From the NCBI GenBank assembly GCA_937915745.1, contig CALGGJ010000069.1:7357-71356 (forward strand): a stretch of DNA of 64,000 nt. Reading direction: 5' to 3'. The position numbers and the translations under genes were made by a program. The first letter of the stretch is position 1; each line of letters starts with the position of its first letter. Below the pieces are notes generated by a model. It was not told the DNA's origin, ran no database searches, and saw nothing but the letters and a program-made list of their open reading frames with translations. The stretch is from an uncultured Prevotellaceae bacterium (lineage in GTDB: Bacteria > Bacteroidota > Bacteroidia > Bacteroidales > Bacteroidaceae). This document shows, in pieces, positions 46,178 to 55,146 of this stretch.

Positions 46178-47443
46178 ATGAAAGTAAAACCTTTTTATGG
46201 TATTCGACCACCTCGTCAATATGTGGAACTCGTAGAAAGCCGTCCATATGATGTTCTCAGTTCCGATGAGGCACGCCAAGAGGTTGGCACGAACCCTATG
46301 TCGCTCTATCATATAATAAAGCCTGAGGTAAATTTTGAGATAGGTACGAGCGAATACGACCCCCGTGTGTATGACGAAGGGAAACGTCAATTTCAAATGT
46401 TCCAGGACCGTGGATGGCTCGTCAAAGACTCCAAGGAACAATACTATCTTTATGCCCAGACTGCATCATTTCCTGCAACAGGCAATGTAGAGAAGACGCA
46501 ATATGGTATTGTGCTATGTGTGCATAGCGATGATTATATTTCGGGAGCAATTAAGAAACACGAACTCACACGTGCCGACAAGGAAGAAGACCGCATGAAA
46601 CACATACGTGCAACAGATGCAAACATCGAACCCGTATTCTTTGCCTATCCTGACAACCCTACCCTGCTGCAAATCATCGACCGTTACTCTCATACAGAGC
46701 CTGAGTACGATTTCGTTGCTCCAATCGACCGATTCAGACATCAGTTGTGGTGTATATCATCCGATTCAGACATCGCTGCAATCACACGCGAATTTAGACA
46801 GATGCCTTCCATGTATATTGCCGATGGTCATCATCGCAGTGCAGCCGCTGCACTTGTGGGAGCAGAACGTGCACAGCTTAATCCCAACCATAGAGGCGAT
46901 GAAGAATACAACTACTTCATGGCAGTATGCTTCCCCGCCAGTCAACTCACAATTCTCGACTACAATCGTGTTATACGAGACCTGAATGGGCTTTCTCCCT
47001 GTCAATTCATAGATGCGCTACAACATTATTTCCATGTTGAGAACAAAGGTTCGGAAGAATATCGTCCACATCGTTTACATGAATTCTCCCTATATCTCGA
47101 CGAGCAGTGGTATAGCCTGACTGCCAAACCTTGTGCATACGACGACTCCGACCCCATTGATAAGCTAGATGTAAGCATTTCATCACGACTTATTTTCGAT
47201 CAAATACTTGGCATACACGACCTTAGGCGCGACAACCGTATAGATTTCGTGGGCGGGCTGCGAGGGCTTGGCGAGCTGAGACGTCGAGTTGACTCTGGCG
47301 AAATGCGTATAGCACTTGCACTATATCCTGTAACCATGCAGCAGATAATGGATATTGCCGATTTGGGCAAGATAATGCCGCCCAAAGCCACATGGTTTGA
47401 GCCTAAATTACGTTCAGGCCTTGTGATACACAAGCTTGATTGA
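46178..47443 (+). CDS. DUF1015 family protein of the serine operon
   Basis: 421 residues, cytoplasmic. Starts KPFYGIRPP and contains PYDVLSSDEA (about 23-32), the signature ADGHHRSAAAAL (about 215-226), and a C-terminal LDVSISSRLIFDQILGI. DGHHR resembles the active motif of the ParB/Srx/serine-kinase fold, so a kinase- or phosphatase-like activity on serine compounds is an inference. Its place directly behind serA recurs in many Bacteroidota and supports a role in serine metabolism. Confidence 0.85.
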   Translation: MKVKPFYGIRPPRQYVELVESRPYDVLSSDEARQEVGTNPMSLYHIIKPEVNFEIGTSEYDPRVYDEGKRQFQMFQDRGWLVKDSKEQYYLYAQTASFPATGNVEKTQYGIVLCVHSDDYISGAIKKHELTRADKEEDRMKHIRATDANIEPVFFAYPDNPTLLQIIDRYSHTEPEYDFVAPIDRFRHQLWCISSDSDIAAITREFRQMPSMYIADGHHRSAAAALVGAERAQLNPNHRGDEEYNYFMAVCFPASQLTILDYNRVIRDLNGLSPCQFIDALQHYFHVENKGSEEYRPHRLHEFSLYLDEQWYSLTAKPCAYDDSDPIDKLDVSISSRLIFDQILGIHDLRRDNRIDFVGGLRGLGELRRRVDSGEMRIALALYPVTMQQIMDIADLGKIMPPKATWFEPKLRSGLVIHKLD

Positions 47444-47453
47444 CAAAAAGCAG

Positions 47454-48053
47454 ATGGACACATATCTCACCATACTCAATCCATCGCAAGGAACCTACAC
47501 CCAACTCCGTAGTAAGTTCCTTGCTTTTGCCTATCCCGTCGAGACAGAGGAAGAGGTGAAGCAATATGTGGCAGCAATACAGAAGAAATACTATGATGCA
47601 CGTCATGCATGTTATGCCTATATGCTTGGAGCCGACCGCAGACGTTTTCGTGCAAACGATGACGGAGAGCCGTCGGGCACTGCAGGTAAGCCAATACTGG
47701 GACAAATTAACTCAAACAAACTTACTAACATACTCATCATCGTCATACGCTACTTTGGAGGAGTCAAACTTGGTACGAGCCGACTCATTCAAGCATACCG
47801 ACAGGCAGCAGCCGAAGCAATCAGTGCAGCCGACATCATCGAAAAAACAATAGACCAGACCATAACCATCACCTTTCCATTCCCATCGATGAATGCTGTG
47901 ATGAAAATCGTAAAAGACCTTGAGCCGCAAATAGTCGGGCAAGGCTATGCCTTTGACAAGTCGATAATGACGCTAACGGTCCGGATCAGTCAGATGCCCG
48001 TTCTGATGACACGACTCCACAACATACCCCAGCTCACAATTATCGAAAACTGA
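47454..48053 (+). CDS. IMPACT/YigZ family protein
   Basis: 199 residues from ATG 47454. N-terminal UPF0029 domain with RSKFLAFAYPV, the signature NDDGEPSGTAGKPIL (about 66-80) and RYFGGVKLGTSRLIQAY (about 97-113), then a DUF1949-like C-terminal domain (about 130-199). Family members act near ribosomes or translation control in eukaryotes; the bacterial role is unknown. Directly follows DUF1015 and precedes mltG by 11 bp. Confidence 0.9.
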   Translation: MDTYLTILNPSQGTYTQLRSKFLAFAYPVETEEEVKQYVAAIQKKYYDARHACYAYMLGADRRRFRANDDGEPSGTAGKPILGQINSNKLTNILIIVIRYFGGVKLGTSRLIQAYRQAAAEAISAADIIEKTIDQTITITFPFPSMNAVMKIVKDLEPQIVGQGYAFDKSIMTLTVRISQMPVLMTRLHNIPQLTIIEN

Positions 48054-48064
48054 AAAAAACCGAC

Positions 48065-49114
48065 ATGTACAACCCGAAACATATACGTATATCATGCATC
48101 ACCCTACTTGCAACTATAAGCATTGCTGCAGGTGTGGTTGCACACATGATATGCCATAAGCTTAACCCCGCAACCGACACGTATCTCTATATAGACAGTG
48201 ACGACGATATCGACAGCGTCTGCCATAAAATCAATCAAATCCAAGCAGACGTATCGCTCACAGCCTTCCGATGGCTCTCTACCTATACACACTACAATCG
48301 TCACATACATGCCGGGCGCTACCACGTGAGCAATCAGCAAAACACCCTCGACCTCTTTCGCAACCTGCGCAGCCATAACAGTAGCCCCATATCCCTTGTA
48401 GTACCATCGGTGCGAAGCGTCGAGATGCTCGTAGCACGCGTGTCCCAACAACTCATGATAGACTCAACAACACTGTCGGACTACTGCAACAATCCCGACA
48501 CATGGGCCCGTCTGGGCTATACACACGCCACATTTTCAGCCCTCTTTATACCCGACACCTATGAGGTGTATTGGGAAACGACGGCAGAGTCGTTCATCGA
48601 TCGCATGAAACAAGTCAACCGCCAATTCTGGAACAAGAGCCGGATGAATAAAGCCCAACAAATAGGGCTCACACACGAAGAAGTAATAACACTAGCCAGC
48701 ATTGTAGATAGCGAAACTGCCAACAATGCAGAGAAACCACGCATTGCCGGACTATATATCAACCGACTTAAGCTCGGCATGCCCCTTCAGAGCGACCCTA
48801 CCGTGATATATGCAGTAGGCGACTACAGCATACGTCGAGTACTCAACACCCACTTGCAGACACCATCACCTTACAACACCTATCTGCACTGCGGACTGCC
48901 CCCCGGACCAATACGAATACCCACTATAGCCGGCATCGATGCTGTACTCAACTACGAGCATCACTCTTATCTCTATATGTGTGCAAAAGAGGACTTCTCG
49001 GGCACACACAACTTCGCTACCACATACGCACAACACCTTGTCAATGCACGGAAATACACAAAAGCCCTAACCGACAATATAAAATATCACAAACAACACC
49101 ATGCAACACCATGA
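48065..49114 (+). CDS. mltG: Endolytic murein transglycosylase MltG-like
   Basis: 349 residues. One N-terminal membrane helix (about 9-30), a LysM-like subdomain, then the YceG domain with ITLASIVDSET (208-218), PRIAGLYINRLKLGMPLQSDPTVIYA (about 225-250) and GLPPGPIRIP. MltG cuts nascent glycan strands and sets their length at the inner membrane. In the family the signature reads ASIVEKET with a catalytic Glu; here the first acidic position is Asp215 while Glu217 is kept. Last gene of the serC-mltG run, with a terminator at 49264. Confidence 0.9.
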   Translation: MYNPKHIRISCITLLATISIAAGVVAHMICHKLNPATDTYLYIDSDDDIDSVCHKINQIQADVSLTAFRWLSTYTHYNRHIHAGRYHVSNQQNTLDLFRNLRSHNSSPISLVVPSVRSVEMLVARVSQQLMIDSTTLSDYCNNPDTWARLGYTHATFSALFIPDTYEVYWETTAESFIDRMKQVNRQFWNKSRMNKAQQIGLTHEEVITLASIVDSETANNAEKPRIAGLYINRLKLGMPLQSDPTVIYAVGDYSIRRVLNTHLQTPSPYNTYLHCGLPPGPIRIPTIAGIDAVLNYEHHSYLYMCAKEDFSGTHNFATTYAQHLVNARKYTKALTDNIKYHKQHHATP

Positions 49115-49263
49115 AACGACACAGCCTACGCTTCGCCATGCCACCAGGAACTCGACGTACATAATCATTGAGATATGATAAGACCCTGTTCTCATTCATA
49201 TACATGAAAGAAGCGTATAGATGACATTCATGATTTCACACCACCATCAAAACACAAACATAT

Positions 49264-49293
49264 CAGCCATCATAAAACTATTGGCTGTTTTTT
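49264..49293 (+). terminator. Intrinsic terminator after mltG
   Basis: CAGCCA (49264-49269) pairs with TGGCTG (49282-49287), followed by six T; it lies in the convergent gap with secA. Confidence 0.8.
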
Positions 49294-49298
49294 ATTGG

Positions 49299-52200
49299 TC
49301 AGACAGTCGGGATGCTGCGTCCGTGGCAGTTCTTGAATTTCTTTCCGCTGCCGCACGGACAAGGGTCGTTACGGCCAATTTTTGGTTGATCGTGGCGTAT
49401 GGGTGTCTGTGGCTGTTGTGTACGCGTGTCGCCCGCTGCTGCTTGTTGCATGGCTCGCTGGGTGTCTGACGGTGCGTTGAGATCTTGTTTAGTCTCTACA
49501 TATTGGGGGCGTCGCGGTTGCTGTGGTGCGGTGGGTGCTTGTCGCACTTGTTCGGGGTCTGCAAGTGGGAGCGTGCAGCGCATGAGCACTGATATCGTCT
49601 GGTCGTTGATTTCGTCTATCATGTTGTCAAAGAGGGTGACGCTCTCGAGCTTGAAGATGAGTAGAGGGTCTTTTTGTTCGTAGCTGGCGTTCTGGACAGA
49701 ATGTTTAAGTTCGTCAAGCTGTCTCAGGTTTTCTTGCCAGGCTTCGTCAATGGTGTGTAGCAGGATGAGTTTCTGGAATGTGGTGAAAATGTTATTTGCT
49801 TGCTGGTCATAGGTGTCTTTGAGTGGAAGGCTGATGTTGTATGCACGACGTCCGTCGGTGAGGGGTATCATGATGTTTTCGTACATGTATCCTTTTTCTT
49901 CATAGACGTTCTTTATGACTGGCCAAGCTTGTGTGGCCAGTCGTTGGCTTCGGGTTTTGAAGTGTTCAAGTACGGTGTCGTATGTATGGTCTATGACCTG
50001 TTGGCGGTTGTCTTCGAACTGCTGAGCCGTGAAGGGCAGTTCGAAGGCGAAGAGGCGGAGGAATTGCTCTTTACAGCCCTCGAAGTCGTTTTCTGTTATC
50101 ACTTTGTTCACACGGTCGAAGATGATATTGCTGATGTCCATCCCGATTCGTTCGCCCATGAGTGCATGCCTACGCCGTTCGTAGATTACCTTGCGTTGTT
50201 TGTTCATTACGTCGTCGTATTCGAGCAGTCGTTTGCGAATTCCGAAGTTGTTTTCTTCGACTTTCTTTTGTGCCCGTTCTATCGACTTGTTTATCATAGG
50301 ATGTTCTATCATCTCACCATCTTCAAATCCCATATGGTCCATTATCTTGGCGATGCGGTCGGATGCGAACAGTCGCATGAGTTTGTCTTCAAGGCTGACG
50401 TAGAACACTGAGGATCCGGGGTCGCCTTGTCGTCCGGAGCGTCCACGCAGCTGTCTATCTACTCGTCTGGACTCGTGGCGCTCAGTACCGATGATGGCGA
50501 GTCCGCCGGCGGCCCTGACTTGGGGCGAGAGTTTGATATCGGTACCGCGGCCTGCCATATTGGTTGCTATAGTAACTTTGCTCGATTGGCCTGCATCTTT
50601 GACGATGTCAGCCTCGCGTGCATGGAGTTTGGCATTAAGCACATTGTGAGGTATCTTGCGCATAGTGAGCATTTTGCTGAGCATCTCGCTTATTTCGACG
50701 CTGGTGGTTCCTACAAGCACGGGACGTCCGGCTTGTATGAGTCGCTGGATTTCTTCGATTACGGCTTTGTATTTCTCGCGATTGGTCTTATATACGCGGT
50801 CGTTTTGGTCGTCGCGTATGACTGGCACGTTGGTAGGTATTTCGACGACATCGAGTTTGTATATATCCCAGAATTCGCCGGCTTCAGTGATGGCTGTACC
50901 TGTCATACCTGCGAGTTTGTGGTACATGCGGAAATAGTTTTGCAGTGTGATTGTGGCATAGGTTTGTGTAGCAGCCTCGACTTTCACTCGTTCCTTGGCT
51001 TCTACTGCCTGGTGGAGTCCGTCGCTCCATCGGCGCCCTTCCATTATGCGTCCGGTCTGCTCGTCAACTATCTTTACTTCACCGTCGATGACGACGTAAT
51101 CATCATCTATTTCGAACATGGTGTATGCTTTGAGCAGTTGTTGCATGGTATGGACACGTTCGGATTTCACTGCATAGTCTTGCATGAGTTGGTCCTTACG
51201 TGTAAGTCGTTCTTCGTCGGTTAGTCCTTGTATGCCTTCGAGTTCGGACAGTTGTGATGTGATGTCGGGCAGGACGAAGAAAGCATCGTCTTTCACTATG
51301 TCGGCAATGAGTTGGTTGCCTTTATCGGTCATCTCTACTGTCTTTTGTTTTTCGTCGCACACAAAGAATAATGGGTCGGTTGCTTCCGGCATACGTCGGT
51401 TGTTGTTTTCCATGTATATCTCTTCGGTTTTGAGCAGTCCGGTCTTGATACCTGGCTCGGAGAGGTATTTTATGAGTGCCTTGTTTTTTGGCAGGGCTTT
51501 ATATGCACGGAAGAGTGAGAGGAATCCGGCTTCAATATCTTTCTGGTCGTCGGAGTCGATGAGTTTCTTTGCCTCGGCAAGGTATTGGGTGGCTTGTTTG
51601 CGTTGTGCTTCGACGAGTTTCTCTATGTATGGACAGAATTGCTCAAACATCTGGTCATCGCCTTTGGGCACTGGCCCGGAAATGATGAGTGGTGTTCGTG
51701 CATCGTCTATAAGTACAGAATCGACTTCATCGACGATGGCATAGTTGTGCTTACGTTGCACGAGGTCTTCGGGACGCATAGCCATGTTGTCGCGCAGGTA
51801 GTCGAATCCAAACTCGTTATTTGTGCCGTAGGTGACGTCTGCCTGATATGCACGTCGTCGTGCAGGAGAGTTGGGTTGGTGCTTGTCAATGCAATCGACG
51901 TTGAGTTGGTGGAACAGGAATACAGGCGAGTTCCATTCAGAGTCGCGTTTGGCAAGGTAGTCGTTGACTGTAACGACATGCACCCCGTTTCCTGTAAGTG
52001 CATTGAGAAATACGGGCAGTATTGATGTGAGGGTTTTACCTTCACCGGTCATCATCTCTGCAATTTTTCCTTGATGGAGTACAACTCCTCCAAATAGCTG
52101 GCAGTCATAAGGTATCCATATATTCGGAGCCCCGTCGAATACTTCGTGGATGAGTACTTTGCCATCTACAATCTCGACCACACCAGGGTAGCGCGTTACG

Positions 52201-52622
52201 GCCTCCAGGTCGAAATCGGTTGGTGTGAGTGCGAGGTCTTCGATGGTCTTTGCTTCCCGGAAACGTCGGCATGTGTCTTTCACTATGGCATAGACGGTAG
52301 GCATGATTTCGTCGAGTTTGTGGTCGAACACCTCGACTATCTGTTCTTCGAGTTTATCTATCTTTTCAAATAAAGGTGCCCTATCTTGTATCTCGGTTTG
52401 CTCTATTTGAGCTTTGATTTCGTCTATCTGACGACGCAAACCGGTGGCCGACTCTTGTATCTCATTGCGTAATTGCTGTGTCTTAGCTCGCAACTCGTCG
52501 TTCGACAACTGGCGCATCTGAGGATAAATACTGTTGATTTCCTCTACAAACGGACGTATAGCCCTGATATCTCTTTGTGCTTTGTTGCCAAAGAGTTTGG
52601 TCATAAATTCGTTGAAACCCAT
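49299..52622 (-). CDS. secA: Preprotein translocase subunit SecA
   Basis: 1107 residues, longer than E. coli SecA (901) through internal insertions around 300-420, as is usual in Bacteroidota. Walker [10 protein letters not shown] (about 190-198), [35 protein letters not shown] and [12 protein letters not shown] helicase motifs. The C-terminus has a linker and a zinc-binding SEC-C motif [13 protein letters not shown] (about 1089-1101). ATPase motor that pushes unfolded proteins through SecYEG. Own promoter inside the upstream gene. Confidence 0.97.
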   Translation of the reverse strand: MGFNEFMTKLFGNKAQRDIRAIRPFVEEINSIYPQMRQLSNDELRAKTQQLRNEIQESATGLRRQIDEIKAQIEQTEIQDRAPLFEKIDKLEEQIVEVFDHKLDEIMPTVYAIVKDTCRRFREAKTIEDLALTPTDFDLEAVTRYPGVVEIVDGKVLIHEVFDGAPNIWIPYDCQLFGGVVLHQGKIAEMMTGEGKTLTSILPVFLNALTGNGVHVVTVNDYLAKRDSEWNSPVFLFHQLNVDCIDKHQPNSPARRRAYQADVTYGTNNEFGFDYLRDNMAMRPEDLVQRKHNYAIVDEVDSVLIDDARTPLIISGPVPKGDDQMFEQFCPYIEKLVEAQRKQATQYLAEAKKLIDSDDQKDIEAGFLSLFRAYKALPKNKALIKYLSEPGIKTGLLKTEEIYMENNNRRMPEATDPLFFVCDEKQKTVEMTDKGNQLIADIVKDDAFFVLPDITSQLSELEGIQGLTDEERLTRKDQLMQDYAVKSERVHTMQQLLKAYTMFEIDDDYVVIDGEVKIVDEQTGRIMEGRRWSDGLHQAVEAKERVKVEAATQTYATITLQNYFRMYHKLAGMTGTAITEAGEFWDIYKLDVVEIPTNVPVIRDDQNDRVYKTNREKYKAVIEEIQRLIQAGRPVLVGTTSVEISEMLSKMLTMRKIPHNVLNAKLHAREADIVKDAGQSSKVTIATNMAGRGTDIKLSPQVRAAGGLAIIGTERHESRRVDRQLRGRSGRQGDPGSSVFYVSLEDKLMRLFASDRIAKIMDHMGFEDGEMIEHPMINKSIERAQKKVEENNFGIRKRLLEYDDVMNKQRKVIYERRRHALMGERIGMDISNIIFDRVNKVITENDFEGCKEQFLRLFAFELPFTAQQFEDNRQQVIDHTYDTVLEHFKTRSQRLATQAWPVIKNVYEEKGYMYENIMIPLTDGRRAYNISLPLKDTYDQQANNIFTTFQKLILLHTIDEAWQENLRQLDELKHSVQNASYEQKDPLLIFKLESVTLFDNMIDEINDQTISVLMRCTLPLADPEQVRQAPTAPQQPRRPQYVETKQDLNAPSDTQRAMQQAAAGDTRTQQPQTPIRHDQPKIGRNDPCPCGSGKKFKNCHGRSIPTV

Positions 52623-52647
52623 CTATATTTATTTGTTTGATTTAATA

Positions 52648-53883
52648 TTAGTGTTGTCTTGAGTGCAAAGTTAGGTATTTTTGTCTATTTAACCAAATAT
52701 TTACAAGAACTCTTACCAACAAAGTTGATACCAATGGCCAAATGGCAAAATCGACATGTTGCCGGACAGTAAAAATGGCAAGAAAGAACAGGATGAATTC
52801 TGCCAATATTACATAAGAGATGAATGTGACATGCCTTCGCACTACAAATGGTATCCAGATTAGTGGCAGAGGGTTAAACAATATCACCAACATATTTGTA
52901 CTGACCCCAGCGTGTTCGGAACAGAAATAAAGGAAACTTATAAGCAGGCCAGCCAAGCCAACGGGCACACACATGATGACATCAACCCACTTGAATGTCT
53001 TGTTGCGTCGTATTTCGAATATACTAAGCAATGTAATTGCGACAAAAAGCAGGAGAAAGCATGTGAAAGGTGGGTCGATGGGTGCGTGGATGTTGCTTGT
53101 TTCGGGCTTCAGCACTTCGTGGGCTGCGCTTATCAATGGAACTACATATGTTGCATTTGCCGTGCTGTCGGATATCTGTGTGCGTTCTATCACTGCCGAG
53201 CTGGCATATTGTTGAAACATTGATGGAAGGAACATGGTTTGTCGGTATGTCAGTGGTTGGTCGATCTCATATCCCAGCAGCAGGTTCTGCCCGAATTCGA
53301 CCCAACGGTCGGCACTCGCAAAGCCATGTAACATCTGTCTTGCAGAAGGAGTCGCTGTATCACTGTCGTTATCAAGGAGCGTATAGCCATACACTATCCG
53401 ACCATTAACCGCACGTTCAATGGCATCGCGTGCCCGAGTGGTACAGTTGTCGTAGAGCCAGTTGTAACGATATGTACGGTTCCGTGGTTGGATATTTACC
53501 CACAGGATGTCGTACAACTGCCAATATTCGTCTTGAGTAAAGTTTAAGATTTGCTCTTCTATACCCATTCCCTTCTCACGGTATCGACCGAAAAAGTAGT
53601 CGGCAGGCTCCGCACCCAGTATGTAGTCGGTCTCGCCTTTCACAAACTTATAGACAAAGTTGTCTTCATCAAAGTTGAACATCCCGTAGTTGAACACCAC
53701 GTCCTTATTCGTAGTAAGATTATGTACCCTGATTGCAGAATGTCCATACATGGTGTATGCAATGTCGCCCGGAGAGCACGTCAGCAATGATATGCACAAT
53801 GAATCGCGCTGGCCGGCCCATATCCTGTCGGCATGACTGCCAGCTAATATGATGATGAACAATATTAAGAATAATCGTTTCAT
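52648..53883 (-). CDS. DUF4105 (Lnb N-terminal-like) membrane protein
   Basis: 411 residues. Signal peptide (about 1-22), then a periplasmic domain (25-235) with SPGDIAYTMYGHSAIRV (catalytic-type His) and NWLYDNCTTRARDAIE (Cys), the pair expected of an NlpC/P60-like thiol fold. Residues about 275-405 hold about five membrane helices. In Lnb-type enzymes this domain is part of lipoprotein N-acyl transfer; whether the fold acts so here is inference. Overlaps the TPR gene by 4 bp; secA's promoter lies within its 3' end. Confidence 0.82.
   Translation of the reverse strand: MKRLFLILFIIILAGSHADRIWAGQRDSLCISLLTCSPGDIAYTMYGHSAIRVHNLTTNKDVVFNYGMFNFDEDNFVYKFVKGETDYILGAEPADYFFGRYREKGMGIEEQILNFTQDEYWQLYDILWVNIQPRNRTYRYNWLYDNCTTRARDAIERAVNGRIVYGYTLLDNDSDTATPSARQMLHGFASADRWVEFGQNLLLGYEIDQPLTYRQTMFLPSMFQQYASSAVIERTQISDSTANATYVVPLISAAHEVLKPETSNIHAPIDPPFTCFLLLFVAITLLSIFEIRRNKTFKWVDVIMCVPVGLAGLLISFLYFCSEHAGVSTNMLVILFNPLPLIWIPFVVRRHVTFISYVILAEFILFFLAIFTVRQHVDFAIWPLVSTLLVRVLVNIWLNRQKYLTLHSRQH
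52666..52697 (-). promoter_or_regulatory. secA promoter, inside the DUF4105 gene
   Basis: On the minus strand TTTG, 20 bp, TAACTTTG: a full consensus, within the last 50 bp of the upstream coding region. The leader to secA is about 37 nt. Confidence 0.75.
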
Positions 53884-55112
53884 TTAAGTGATTCCAATGC
53901 TTTTAGTTCATCACCTTTATTGAGACGGAAATAAATTTCTTTGAGGTCGGCCATCCACAGCGACAGGTCGTCAGGACTATATTGCCGTGCTTTCTCAAAA
54001 TTCTTTCGGGCTTCTTCATACAGCTCATCCTGCTTTTGTTTTGCTCCGGCATATTCAGGGGTCCCCACGGCAAAGTGGTTGTTTTCGTAAGCAAGGCGTG
54101 CTTTATCTATATAAATACCACCTAAACTGGCATACGAGCGTGCGTCGTTCTCTTGTATTTCAATAGCATGCCTGTAGCTGCTGATTGCAGAGTCAACCGA
54201 GTCAAGACCTTGTTCACATTTACCTCGTAGATACCAGAGCAATCTGTTCTGCGGCATAATCTTAAGTTGCGACGTCACTACATGATATGCATCGGCATAA
54301 TTGTGACGTCCGTTGTAGTAGTCGAGCAGCGTGATATAAAAATATTCTTGCATAGGGTCGGCCTTCCATCCCCTGTAAAGATAAGGTAACGCACGGATGG
54401 TGTCGGCCAAAGCCATTTGTGTGCGGCTCCCGATTTGACACAAGGTTGTCATATCTGTATCTTCGGTCATGCATTGTGGCAAATATATTAAAACATTGTT
54501 GTATTGTCCTGCATTATAAGCCGAATACACGGCCATGCGCATTATTTCGATGCTGTCGATGTCGGACTTGAAGTTTTTCAGAGTTTCGAGTGCCGGATGG
54601 TGCTGTGTCTGTAGATAGATATTGAAAAAACGGAATGACTCATTGTATTTTTTCTTCATATAGAAGTATTTTCCGCCGCTCTTTATATTGTTTCTGTATG
54701 CCATGAGTTGTGTTGCAACACCCGATGTATGTTGAGGCTTTACCCTACCCTTTTCGTCGGGCAGACGGTCAAGACTGTCGGTTGATATTGCATATTGATA
54801 TACTTTGTATATGCAAGAAAAATATTTGGCAGTATCGGGCTTGCTGGCAAGAAAAATCTTGCGGTTTTCTGCGTCTGCCAGTCCATGTTGTACACCCATC
54901 ATCAGGTAATTCAGGGTGATGTCGGCTTTAGCAGCAGGGTCGGCTTTCATCGATTTGCTTATGAGGTCCTCGGCTTGAGCATACTTCTCGGCTTTTATGT
55001 AGGCACGTACTTCTTTCTGTGTTTTCTTCGGGTTATATACAGACGACACCTGTGCCCTGACAGAACATGTTGTCAGCAGCAATATAATAGTCAGATGGAT
55101 TCCTGTTCTCAT
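53880..55112 (-). CDS. Exported TPR-repeat protein
   Basis: 410 residues with a signal peptide (1-20, VRA/QV). The body is alpha-helical with tetratricopeptide-like repeats: LWYLRGKCEQGLDSVDSAISSYRHAIEIQ and ARSYASLGGIYIDKARLAYE in the last third. No enzyme motif. It sits between DUF5686 (34 bp) and DUF4105 (overlap), so it probably scaffolds these envelope proteins in the periplasm. Confidence 0.8.
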   Translation of the reverse strand: MRTGIHLTIILLLTTCSVRAQVSSVYNPKKTQKEVRAYIKAEKYAQAEDLISKSMKADPAAKADITLNYLMMGVQHGLADAENRKIFLASKPDTAKYFSCIYKVYQYAISTDSLDRLPDEKGRVKPQHTSGVATQLMAYRNNIKSGGKYFYMKKKYNESFRFFNIYLQTQHHPALETLKNFKSDIDSIEIMRMAVYSAYNAGQYNNVLIYLPQCMTEDTDMTTLCQIGSRTQMALADTIRALPYLYRGWKADPMQEYFYITLLDYYNGRHNYADAYHVVTSQLKIMPQNRLLWYLRGKCEQGLDSVDSAISSYRHAIEIQENDARSYASLGGIYIDKARLAYENNHFAVGTPEYAGAKQKQDELYEEARKNFEKARQYSPDDLSLWMADLKEIYFRLNKGDELKALESLK

Positions 55113-55146
55113 ATGTGTGCGTGTTTGGATTATCTCGGAAAAAGTA

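Noticed and set aside
49800..51744. Several long plus-strand open frames (up to 265 codons) inside secA
   Set aside because: They are antisense to an essential, fully conserved gene and show no domain.
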